Assembly: GCF_031180975.1 (NCBI RefSeq)
Contig: NZ_JAPSLI010000003.1
Location: 238,434-302,433, forward strand
DNA length: 64,000 bases
Reading direction: 5' to 3'
DNA from: Microbacterium sp.
GTDB taxonomy: Bacteria > Actinomycetota > Actinomycetes > Actinomycetales > Microbacteriaceae
This document shows positions 7,852 through 15,554 of this stretch, piece by piece. Under the pieces are notes generated by a model. That model was not told where the DNA came from and searched no databases. It worked only from the letters and a program-made list of their open reading frames with translations. A program made the translations under genes and the position numbers. Each line of letters opens with the position of its first letter. Positions within the stretch are counted from its first letter, which is position 1.

Positions 7852-8707
7852 GCGCCGGCGCGCCCAGCCAGGCCTGCAGCATCCGCTCCCGCAGGGCGGA
7901 ACCGCGCTCGGCGAACGCGCGCTGGCGGCGGACGTACTCGGCCTTGCCCTCGGCGGTCTCGATGCGCACCGGACGTACACCCCACGCGGACAGGTCGTAG
8001 GGGGCGGCTTCCATGTCCAGCTGACGGATGTCGCGGGCGAGCTCGAACGCGTCCAGCAGCAGCTCACCGGGGATCAGCGGCCCCAGCTTCATCGCCCACT
8101 TGTAGATATCCATGCCGGCGTGCAGGCACCCCGGTTGCTCCAGCAGAAGCTGCGTCTCTCTGGTCGGTGCGAGACGGTTGCGCGGCACCGCGTCCGCGGT
8201 GAAGAAGCGGAAGGCGTCGAAGTGTGTGCAGCGCAGCTCGTGCGACTCGACGACGGCATCCGTCCCGGCCTGGCCGAGTCGCAGCGGCACCGGATGCCGG
8301 TGCTCGTCCGCCCGGTACACCATCGCCCACTCGTGCAGGCCGAAGCAGCCGAACTGCCCCGGCCGGGATGCTGTGCGGCGCAGCATCCGCTCGATCAGCG
8401 CGGCCAACTCGGGCTTCTCGGCGGCGAAGGCGGCTGCGTCCGGGGCGACGGCGCCGTCGCCGACGGGCGAGTACCAGCGCCAGTCGGCGCGCTCGGCGGC
8501 GTCCTGCAGCGCGACTCCCGCGCCCGGATGCCAGCGACGCAGCCGCGACGGCTTGTACGAGTAGTACGTGAACAGGAAGTCCCACACCGGGTGCTTCTCG
8601 CCGCGCGCGGCCCGCTCGCGGTGCGCGGCGGTCAGTGCGTCCGCCCGCCGCTCGTGCGCGCGGGCGCGCTCCAACCACTCGGGGCGGGGGAGCGCGGAAG
8701 CGGGCAC
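7841..8707 (-). CDS. Conserved protein annotated in relatives as 3-methyladenine DNA glycosylase
   Basis: 288 residues with conserved blocks GEKHPVWDFLFTYYSYKPS, LRRWHPG, and GCFGLHEWAMVY. I recognise the family as one usually named '3-methyladenine DNA glycosylase' in Microbacterium-type genomes. I see no helix-hairpin-helix or AAG/TAG signature, so the name should be treated as unproven. GTG at 8707 is preceded, 6 nt upstream, by TATCCT, so it is probably leaderless. It overlaps the convergent GH3 gene by 11 nt. Confidence 0.7.
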   Translation of the reverse strand: MPASALPRPEWLERARAHERRADALTAAHRERAARGEKHPVWDFLFTYYSYKPSRLRRWHPGAGVALQDAAERADWRWYSPVGDGAVAPDAAAFAAEKPELAALIERMLRRTASRPGQFGCFGLHEWAMVYRADEHRHPVPLRLGQAGTDAVVESHELRCTHFDAFRFFTADAVPRNRLAPTRETQLLLEQPGCLHAGMDIYKWAMKLGPLIPGELLLDAFELARDIRQLDMEAAPYDLSAWGVRPVRIETAEGKAEYVRRQRAFAERGSALRERMLQAWLGAPALSA

Positions 8708-8713
8708 CAGTAG

Positions 8714-8719
8714 AGGATA
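8714..8719 (-). promoter_or_regulatory. -10 box, leaderless start of the gene at 8707
   Basis: On the minus strand TATCCT is separated by 6 nt from the GTG start at 8707, with no ribosome site in the gap. Confidence 0.5.
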
Positions 8720-8774
8720 CGGCGGTCACGGGGCCTGGGGGCGACATGCCGCTCCGGCGTGACCTCGCGGCGGA

Positions 8775-9836
8775 TCACTCCGAGTCGATCAGGCCCACCT
8801 CGCCGAGCCGCTCGCGCAACCCGGCGCCGTCCTCGGCGCTGACCCAGGGCACCTCGTCCGGTTCGTGGTCGACGGTGGCGCGGCCTCCGGCGAGCATCGC
8901 CTCGGCGGGCAGCAGACGCCGGATGGCGACGCCGGCCACCGACTGCGGATGCTCCTGCTGGAACTGCGAGTAGATCGCCTCGTCGTGCTGGCCGTCGTCG
9001 CCGATGAGCAGCCAGCGCACCTGCGGGAACTCGGTGGCGAGGCGCCGCAGGTTGGAGATCTTGTGGTCCCGTCCGCTGCGGAACCAGCGGTCGTGCGTGG
9101 GACCCCAGTCGGTGAGCAGCATCGAACCGGCCGGGAACAGGTGTCGGCTGAGGAAGCGCCGCAGCGTGGGCGCGACGTTCCAGGCGCCGGTGGACAGGTA
9201 GATCATCGGCGAGCCGGGGTGGTCGCGAGTGAGCTGCTCGAGCAGCACCGCCATGCCCGGCACCGGCGTCCTGGCGTGCTCGTCGACGACGAACGAGTTC
9301 CACGCGGCGATGAACGGCCGGGGCAGGGCGGTCACCATGACGGTATCGTCCACGTCGCACACCACGCCGAAGCGCACCTCGTCGCCGACGATGAACACGC
9401 TCGCCTCGACAGGGTCCTGACCCTCCACCGACATGGTGAAGGTCTGCCACCCGGCGGGCAGCTCCGCGTCGATGACGGTGTCGATGACGCCGCCGCGGTC
9501 GGCGACGACGTCGTGCGTGCGCCCGCCGATCTCGACCTGGACGGCGGCGTAGCTGACCGGGATGCTGACGAACGAGCGCCAGCCGCGCACGCCGGCGCGG
9601 TCGGCGGCACCGTCCTGCTGCGACGCCTTCCCGCGCCTGCCGCGCGGCTGCTTGCGGGGCGGAGGCACGATCAGCACCCGCCCGACGACGCGCACCCAGC
9701 CGGTTCCGCCGTAGCCGGGGAACGGGACGGCGGTCGCCGAACGTCCCCGTCGGCGGGCGCGGCGTTCGCGCCAGACGTGGATGCGGTGCTCGAGTCGAGC
9801 GAACCAGTGGATCTTGGCCGCAGAGGCTGGGGACAT
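8775..9836 (-). CDS. App1-family protein (DUF2183 phosphatase-like)
   Basis: 353 residues from ATG 9836; an in-frame ATG at 9872 would add 12 residues and overlap the upstream DedA gene. The C-terminal half carries the haloacid-dehalogenase-like motif CDVDDTVMVT, then YLSTGAWN and LLIGDDGQHD, which match the catalytic blocks of App1/DUF2183. Yeast App1 is a phosphatidate phosphatase; the bacterial substrate is not established. The N-terminal half contains a basic Arg/Lys-rich stretch. It lies 13 nt downstream of the dedA-like gene on the same strand, so the two membrane-lipid-related genes may be cotranscribed. Confidence 0.8.
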   Translation of the reverse strand: MSPASAAKIHWFARLEHRIHVWRERRARRRGRSATAVPFPGYGGTGWVRVVGRVLIVPPPRKQPRGRRGKASQQDGAADRAGVRGWRSFVSIPVSYAAVQVEIGGRTHDVVADRGGVIDTVIDAELPAGWQTFTMSVEGQDPVEASVFIVGDEVRFGVVCDVDDTVMVTALPRPFIAAWNSFVVDEHARTPVPGMAVLLEQLTRDHPGSPMIYLSTGAWNVAPTLRRFLSRHLFPAGSMLLTDWGPTHDRWFRSGRDHKISNLRRLATEFPQVRWLLIGDDGQHDEAIYSQFQQEHPQSVAGVAIRRLLPAEAMLAGGRATVDHEPDEVPWVSAEDGAGLRERLGEVGLIDSE

Positions 9837-9849
9837 CGCGTCCAGTCTT

Positions 9850-10512
9850 TCACGCCTGGGCGGCGGGGTCATCCGACTCCGCCATGTGACGCTCCTCGCG
9901 GTGGGCGATGATCTTCTTCGCCACGAGCACCCCGGCCAGCAGCAGCAGGATGATCCCGACGAACAGGTAGCCGGCGTAGTGCGCGGTCTGCGACAGCTCC
10001 TTGTAGCCGCCCGCAGCCGCGGAGGCGATCCCGACGTAGATGCCCGACCACAGCACGCAGGCCGGGAGCGTCCAGGCCAGGAAGCGGCGGTAGCCGAACC
10101 CGCTCATCCCGACCGTGAGCGGGACGAGGGAGTGCAGGACGGGCAGGAAGCGGGACAGGAAGATCGCGATGCCGCCCCGCCGGCGCAGGTACAGCTCCGA
10201 GCGCACCCAGTGCCGTTCGCCGATGCGGCGTCCCAGCCAGGAGTGCCGGATATGCGGCCCCGCCCAGCGTCCGAGCCAGAACCCGATGGACTCGCCGATC
10301 AGCGCGCCGACGATCACCGTGACCGCCAGCAGCACCCCCTCCACCCACGAGCTCACGCCGAGGGAGGCCACAAGCACGACCGTGTCGCCCGGCACGAGCA
10401 GCCCGATGAGGATGCTCGTCTCGAGCATGATCGCGAGCCCGGCGAGCAGCGTCCGGACGACCGGATCGACCGACTGCACGATCTCGATCGCCCAGAGCAC
10501 GAAGTCGTTCAC
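9850..10512 (-). CDS. DedA-family membrane protein
   Basis: 220 residues with four to five hydrophobic segments. It shows DedA features: IGLLVPGDTVVLVASLG near the N-terminus, GALIGESIGFWLGRWAG, and FLSRFLPVLHSLVPLTVGMSG. The family is linked to lipid flipping (undecaprenyl phosphate, phosphatidylethanolamine) and proton-motive-force homeostasis. GTG at 10512 is chosen because a TACGCT box lies 6 nt upstream and the divergent pabB promoter would otherwise be overrun. The frame is open far upstream, antisense to pabB, but that part is a shadow. Confidence 0.88.
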   Translation of the reverse strand: MNDFVLWAIEIVQSVDPVVRTLLAGLAIMLETSILIGLLVPGDTVVLVASLGVSSWVEGVLLAVTVIVGALIGESIGFWLGRWAGPHIRHSWLGRRIGERHWVRSELYLRRRGGIAIFLSRFLPVLHSLVPLTVGMSGFGYRRFLAWTLPACVLWSGIYVGIASAAAGGYKELSQTAHYAGYLFVGIILLLLAGVLVAKKIIAHREERHMAESDDPAAQA

Positions 10513-10554
10513 CCGACGAGCGTACGACGGCAGCCACCCCGTACGCTGTGAAAC
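10513..10554. promoter_or_regulatory. 42-bp divergent promoter between dedA-like gene and pabB
   Basis: Both directions show the same -10 hexamer, TACGCT: minus strand at 10524-10519, 6 nt before GTG 10512; plus strand at 10542-10547, 7 nt before GTG 10555. Both genes should therefore be leaderless, and the upstream promoter elements of each must overlap the other gene's promoter. Confidence 0.55.
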
Positions 10555-11868
10555 GTGCCCGCTCCTCTCGCCGCCCGCCTCGTCCGCGGCTCGGCCGACG
10601 CGGAGGCGCTGTTCCTCGCCCTGTTCGGCGGGGCGCCGGCCGCGTTCTGGCTGGATGCCGGAACCGACGCGTCGGGGGGATGGAGCCTCCTCGGGGCGGG
10701 ACGTCTGGAAGCCGATCCGGAGCGGGTCGCGGCGGTCTCGCTCACCGCCGCCGGGGACGCGGACGACGGCATCCCGTTCCGCGGCGGCTGGGTGGGATGG
10801 CTGGACTACGAAAGCGGAGCGGCGACGGTCGGGGCGCCCGTGGCAGGGTCCGCTCAGGGCACGGCCTGGATCGCTGTCGACCAGGCGATCGCGATCGACC
10901 ACAGCACGGGGTCGGTGTGGGCGCTCGCCGCCGACGACGACCTCGACGACTGGCACCGTCGGGTCGTCGCCGCCCGGGACCACGGACAGCCCGAGCCGCG
11001 GCCCGCGGCATCCGTCTCGTCGGCGCGACCCCGTCACGGCGTCGACGACTACACCGCGCTGGTGCAGCGCTGCCGCGAGGCGATCCGCCGTGGCGACGCG
11101 TACCAGCTGTGCCTGACCACCCGTTTCACCGCTGACGCGCCCGACGATCCGTTCGAGGTGTACCGCCGGCTGCGCCGCGCCACGCCCGCGCACCATGGCG
11201 GTTTCCTGCGCATCGCCGACCGCTGCCTGCTCAGCGCGAGTCCCGAGCAGTTCCTCGAGGTGTCCGGGGGAATGGTGCGGACCAGCCCGATCAAGGGCAC
11301 CCGCCCCCGCGGCGCGACGCCGGAAGAGGACGCTCGGCTCGCGGAGGAGCTGCGCGCCAGCGAGAAGGAGCGCGCGGAGAACGTCATGATCGTCGACCTC
11401 ATGCGCAACGACCTGTCGCATGTCGGCGAACCCGGATCCGTGCTCGTGGAGCGGTTGTGGGCGGTGGAGTCGTATCCCGCCGTGCACCAGCTGGTGAGCA
11501 CGGTGAGCGCCCGCCTGCGTGCCGGTGTCACGTTCGGAGAGCTGTGCGAGGCCGCCTTCCCGGCCGGGAGCATGACCGGGGCCCCGAAGCTGTCGGCGAT
11601 GACGATCCTGCACGAGCTCGAGCAGGCGCCCCGCGGCGTGTATTCGGGATGTTTCGGCCACGTCGGGCTCGACGGTCGCGTGGATCTCGCCATGGTGATC
11701 CGCTCGATCGTCGTGGCCGACGGCGAGGCGTTCGTCGGCGCCGGTGGCGGGATCACCTGGTTGTCGGACCCGCACGCAGAGGCGGCCGAGGTCGCGACGA
11801 AGGCCCGCGCCCCGCTCGCGGCGCTGGGCGCGAGCCTTCCGGCATCCTGGGCCGGGCTCGACGGCTGA
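10555..11868 (+). CDS. pabB: Aminodeoxychorismate synthase component I
   Basis: 437 residues of the chorismate-binding family. It makes 4-amino-4-deoxychorismate for p-aminobenzoate and folate, normally with a PabA amidotransferase, which is not in this window. Diagnostic blocks: SPEQFLEV, SPIKGTRPRG, ENVMIVDLMRNDLSHV, PAGSMTGAPK and YSGCFGH. The Lys in PIKGT separates PabB from anthranilate synthase TrpE, where the usual motif is PI(A)GT. Length matches class PabB without a fused lyase domain. The start is leaderless GTG. Confidence 0.92.
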   Translation: MPAPLAARLVRGSADAEALFLALFGGAPAAFWLDAGTDASGGWSLLGAGRLEADPERVAAVSLTAAGDADDGIPFRGGWVGWLDYESGAATVGAPVAGSAQGTAWIAVDQAIAIDHSTGSVWALAADDDLDDWHRRVVAARDHGQPEPRPAASVSSARPRHGVDDYTALVQRCREAIRRGDAYQLCLTTRFTADAPDDPFEVYRRLRRATPAHHGGFLRIADRCLLSASPEQFLEVSGGMVRTSPIKGTRPRGATPEEDARLAEELRASEKERAENVMIVDLMRNDLSHVGEPGSVLVERLWAVESYPAVHQLVSTVSARLRAGVTFGELCEAAFPAGSMTGAPKLSAMTILHELEQAPRGVYSGCFGHVGLDGRVDLAMVIRSIVVADGEAFVGAGGGITWLSDPHAEAAEVATKARAPLAALGASLPASWAGLDG

Positions 11869-11899
11869 CGGCCGGCGCCGCGACGGTGTCCGCGGTGGG

Positions 11900-12088
11900 T
11901 CAGTGCTCCGCGGCGAGCACGTGCGAATCGGTGCCCGGGTACACGAGGCCCTCGTGCCCGTCCTTCCACCGCACCAGGTACGGCGGCGCGCCGCCCTCCC
12001 CGCGGACCTCGACGATCTCCGCCTCACGGCGGGGGTCGGTGTCGGAATGTCCTTCCACGACCAGACGGTCGCCCACCTTCGCCTGCAT
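11900..12088 (-). CDS. DUF1918 domain protein
   Basis: 62 residues forming one small SH3-like DUF1918 domain: VGDRLVVEG at the start, then REAEIVEVRG, PPYLVRWKDGHEGLVYPG and a conserved 'DSHV' near the end. Function is unknown. The start ATG is well supported by GGAGGT seven bases upstream. It is convergent with pabB (31-nt gap) and divergent from leuS. Confidence 0.88.
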   Translation of the reverse strand: MQAKVGDRLVVEGHSDTDPRREAEIVEVRGEGGAPPYLVRWKDGHEGLVYPGTDSHVLAAEH

Positions 12089-12258
12089 CACGCTCACCTC
12101 CGAGACTCGACGAAACCGGTACATCTCCAGGGTGCAGCGGTTCCCGGTGCGGGACAAGGGCTGTTCGGCCGCTGACCGGCAGAGGCCGAGGACAAGACGC
12201 GATACCCTGGAATCTCCCGATTTTCCGGGCTGTTCCGCATCCGTAGATTGGCCGTTCC
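12089..12258. promoter_or_regulatory. Divergent intergenic region upstream of leuS
   Basis: 170 bp. A candidate leuS -10 box is TAGATT at 12244-12249, about 9 nt before the TTG start. TACCCT further upstream (about 12212) is another candidate. I see no T-box antiterminator, leader ORF rich in leucine, or long inverted repeat. Confidence 0.3.
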
Positions 12259-14835
12259 TTGTCCGAGCATCCGTCCGCATCCACCGTCGAGTCCGTCGAG
12301 CCGCTGTCCGCGCACGCCCTTCAGGACAAGTGGCAGCGGTACTGGGCCGAGAACGAGACGTTCCGCGCCGGCGGGGCCGATGACAACCGGCCGCGCAAGT
12401 ACGTGCTGGCGATGTTCCCGTACCCCTCAGGCGACCTGCACATGGGCCACGCCGAGAACTACCTGTACAGCGACATCGTCGCCCGCTTCTGGCGCCACCG
12501 CGGCCACAACGTGCTCAACCCGATCGGGTGGGACTCGTTCGGCCTGCCCGCCGAGAACGCGGCCATCCGTCGCGGCGCGGACCCGCGCGAGTGGACCTAC
12601 CAGAACATCGAGCAGCAGAAGGAGGGCTTCCGCGCCTACGGCGTCTCGTTCGACTGGAGCCGGGTGCTGCACACCTCCGACCCGGAGTACTACCGCTGGA
12701 ACCAGTGGCTGTTCCTGAAGATGTACGAGCGCGGCCTGGCGTACCGCAAGAAGAGCCCGGTGAACTGGTGCCCGAATGACCAGACCGTGCTGGCGAACGA
12801 GCAGGTCGTCGACGGCCGTTGCGAGCGCTGCGGCGCCGAGGTCGTGAAGAAGAAGCTCACCCAGTGGTACTTCAAGATCACCGAGTACGCCGACCGGCTG
12901 CTGGACGACCTGAACCAGCTGGAGGGTCGCTGGCCGCACAAGGTGCTGCAGATGCAGCGCAACTGGATCGGCCGGTCGGTGGGCGCCGACGTCGACTTCC
13001 GCATCGAGGGCCGTGACGAGCCGGTGACCGTGTTCACCACGCGTCCCGACACGCTGCACGGCGCCACGTTCTTCGTCGTCGCACCGGACTCCGACCTGGC
13101 CGCCGAGCTGGCGGCGGACGCTCCTGCCGAGGTGCGCGAGCGCTTCCAGGACTACCTGGCGCAGGTGCAGAAGGAGACCGAGATCGACCGGCAGTCCACG
13201 GACCGCCCGAAGACCGGCGTGTTCCTGGAGCGCTACGCGGTCAATCCCGTGAACGGCGAGCGGATGCCGATCTGGGCGGCCGACTACGTGCTGGCCGACT
13301 ACGGGCACGGCGCCGTGATGGCGGTGCCGGCGCACGACCAGCGCGACCTCGACTTCGCTCGCACGTTCGACCTGCCGATCAAGGTCGTGGTGGACACCAC
13401 CGCTCCGGTCACCGGGGCGATCCCGGTCGTGGAGACGGATGCCGACGGCATCCCGGTGCAGACCGAAGGGCTCGACGACCTGCACCCGGCGAAGACCGGC
13501 ATCGCCCTCACCGGCGAAGGCCGCATGATCAACTCCGGCGACCTGGACGGGCTGTCCAAGCGCAACGCCGTCGCACGCCAGATCGAGAAGCTGGAGCAGT
13601 CCGGGCTGGGCCGTGCCGCCAAGAACTACCGCCTCCGCGACTGGCTGATCTCGCGTCAGCGGTTCTGGGGTACGCCGATCCCGATGCTGCACACCGAGGA
13701 CGGCCGGGTCGTGCCGGTCGCTGAGGAGCAGCTGCCGGTGCGCCTGCCGAGCGTCGAGGGCCTGGATCTGTCGCCGAAGGGTTCGTCTCCGCTGGGCGCC
13801 GCCGAGTCGTGGGTGCGCACCGTCGACCCGGCGACCGGAGACCCCGTGCTGCGCGACCCGGACACCATGGACACGTTCGTCGACAGCTCCTGGTACTACC
13901 TGCGGTTCCTGTCGCCGGCCAACGAAGCGGCGCCGTTCGACGCCGACGAGGCGCGCCGCTGGGCGCCGATCGACTCGTACATCGGCGGTGTGGAGCACGC
14001 GATCCTGCACCTGCTGTACGCGCGGTTCATCACCAAGGTGCTGTACGACATGGGCCTGGTCGATTTCACCGAGCCGTTCTCCAGCCTGATCAACCAGGGC
14101 ATGGTGATCCTGAACGGCGCGAAGATGTCGAAGTCGAAGGGCAACCTGGTGCTGTTCCAGGAGGAGCTCGACGCGCACGGCGCCGACGCCCTGCGCGTGG
14201 GGCTGGCCTTCGCCGGGCCGGTGGAGGACGACAAGGACTGGGCCGACGTGTCGACCACGGGCGCGCAGAAGTTCCTGTCGCGTGCTCTGCGCGTGGCGGG
14301 AGAGGTGGCGAGTCCCGCCGACATCTCCTTCGACCGCGGGGATGCCGGACTGCGTCGCGTCACCCACCACCTGCTCGCCGACGCTCCCGGGCTGGTCGAA
14401 CACACGAAGTTCAACGTGCTCGTCGCGCGCCTCATGGAGCTTGTCAACGCGATCCGCAAGACGATCGACACCGGTGCCGGTGCCGCCGACCCGGCCGTTC
14501 GCGAGGCCGCCGAGGCCGTCGCGGTGATGCTCGACCTCGTTGCCCCGCACACCGCCGAGGAGATGTGGGAGCTGCTCGGTCACGAGCCGTCGGTCGGGCT
14601 GGTCCCGTGGCCGGCGGCCGACCCGGCGCTGCTCGTCGAGGATTCGGTCACCTGCGCCGTGCAGGTGGGCGGCAAGGTGCGTGCCACGCTCGACGTGCCC
14701 GCCAAGATCGGTGACGCCGAGCTTGAGGCGCTGGCCCGCGGTGACGAGCGCGTGCAGCGTGCCCTGGACGGCAAGGAGATCGTGCGCGTGATCGTGCGAG
14801 CCCCGAAAATCGTCAACTTCGCCGTCAAGGGCTGA
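12259..14835 (+). CDS. leuS: Leucyl-tRNA synthetase
   Basis: 858 residues, class I aminoacyl-tRNA synthetase charging tRNA-Leu. The HIGH motif is HMGH at residues 61-64 ([15 protein letters not shown]). The editing (CP1) domain is present, with [12 protein letters not shown] near residue 260. The KMSKS loop is AKMSKSKGN, with K622-S626. A C-terminal anticodon-binding and tRNA-contact region follows. The start is TTG at 12259, giving MSEHPSAS; there is no other credible start before the conserved 'DKWQRYW' block. Confidence 0.97.
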   Translation: MSEHPSASTVESVEPLSAHALQDKWQRYWAENETFRAGGADDNRPRKYVLAMFPYPSGDLHMGHAENYLYSDIVARFWRHRGHNVLNPIGWDSFGLPAENAAIRRGADPREWTYQNIEQQKEGFRAYGVSFDWSRVLHTSDPEYYRWNQWLFLKMYERGLAYRKKSPVNWCPNDQTVLANEQVVDGRCERCGAEVVKKKLTQWYFKITEYADRLLDDLNQLEGRWPHKVLQMQRNWIGRSVGADVDFRIEGRDEPVTVFTTRPDTLHGATFFVVAPDSDLAAELAADAPAEVRERFQDYLAQVQKETEIDRQSTDRPKTGVFLERYAVNPVNGERMPIWAADYVLADYGHGAVMAVPAHDQRDLDFARTFDLPIKVVVDTTAPVTGAIPVVETDADGIPVQTEGLDDLHPAKTGIALTGEGRMINSGDLDGLSKRNAVARQIEKLEQSGLGRAAKNYRLRDWLISRQRFWGTPIPMLHTEDGRVVPVAEEQLPVRLPSVEGLDLSPKGSSPLGAAESWVRTVDPATGDPVLRDPDTMDTFVDSSWYYLRFLSPANEAAPFDADEARRWAPIDSYIGGVEHAILHLLYARFITKVLYDMGLVDFTEPFSSLINQGMVILNGAKMSKSKGNLVLFQEELDAHGADALRVGLAFAGPVEDDKDWADVSTTGAQKFLSRALRVAGEVASPADISFDRGDAGLRRVTHHLLADAPGLVEHTKFNVLVARLMELVNAIRKTIDTGAGAADPAVREAAEAVAVMLDLVAPHTAEEMWELLGHEPSVGLVPWPAADPALLVEDSVTCAVQVGGKVRATLDVPAKIGDAELEALARGDERVQRALDGKEIVRVIVRAPKIVNFAVKG

Positions 14836-14921
14836 GTCGCACGCTCCTGCACATTTCCGGCGGCAGGACGAGTTCTCCACATTCCCCGTCCCGGCCGGTT
14901 CGGCGCGGCCTCGGCGTTGCG

Positions 14922-14927
14922 TAGCGT
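14922..14927 (+). promoter_or_regulatory. -10 box, leaderless start of comEA
   Basis: TAGCGT lies 6 nt before the GTG start at 14934. Confidence 0.5.
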
Positions 14928-14933
14928 GGCGGG

Positions 14934-15554
14934 GTGCCCGCAGCGGAGTCATCGGATGCTGAGCCGGCGGCCCGCCCGCGCCTCCGGCTGAGCATCGGCG
15001 CCGCGGTCACACTGGGGCTGATCGTGCTGTCCGCCGCAGTCGGGTGGGGGCTGCTGCGAGGGCAGACGGCGCCTGTCGAGACCGTGCCGCTGGACACCGG
15101 ATCCGAGGTGGAGTCCGCCGGGTCGTCCGGCCTGTACGTGCACGTGCTGGGCGCGGTGGAGAAACCGGGACTGTATGTCCTGGATGCCGACGCCCGTGTG
15201 GTCGACGCGCTGGCCGCGGCCGGCGGCAGTCTCGACACGGCCGATCTGCAGGCGGTGAACCTCGCCCGCCCGCTCAGCGACGGCGAGCAGATCGTCGTGC
15301 CGGTGCAGGGCGCCGCTCCGGCTCCCGGCGAGCAACCGGGCGTCCCGGCGCCTCCGGGTGACGGGAAGATCGACCTCAACACGGCCGATCAGGCCGCGCT
15401 CGAGACGCTGCCCAGGATCGGGCCTGCACTCGCGCAGCGCATCATCGAGTGGCGGGAGCAGAACGGCCGGTTCCGATCTGTCGATGACCTGCTCGGCGTC
15501 CCCGGGATCGGGGAGAAGCTGCTGGCCGGCATCCGCGAGCAGGTGCGGGTGTGA
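14934..15554 (+). CDS. comEA: ComEA-like helix-hairpin-helix DNA-binding protein
   Basis: 206 residues. One transmembrane helix at about residues 19-42 anchors an outer part with an SLBB-type domain (GLYVHVLGAVEKPGLY, residues ~63-130), a Pro/Gly linker, then a ComEA-type double helix-hairpin-helix: IDLNTADQAALETLPRIGP and DDLLGVPGIGEKLLAGI. ComEA captures double-stranded DNA outside the membrane for uptake. GTG at 14934 is used. It overlaps comEC by 4 nt (GTGA), so DNA capture and transport proteins are made together. Confidence 0.9.
   Translation: MPAAESSDAEPAARPRLRLSIGAAVTLGLIVLSAAVGWGLLRGQTAPVETVPLDTGSEVESAGSSGLYVHVLGAVEKPGLYVLDADARVVDALAAAGGSLDTADLQAVNLARPLSDGEQIVVPVQGAAPAPGEQPGVPAPPGDGKIDLNTADQAALETLPRIGPALAQRIIEWREQNGRFRSVDDLLGVPGIGEKLLAGIREQVRV

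Noticed and set aside
10513..12027. Upstream extension of the DedA frame across pabB
   Set aside because: The extension is antisense to pabB and lacks similarity to DedA. The GTG at 10512 has a matching -10 box.
12089..12258. T-box or Leu-leader control of leuS
   Set aside because: No leader ORF with leucine codons and no T-box-like sequence (TGGNACCGCG) was found.
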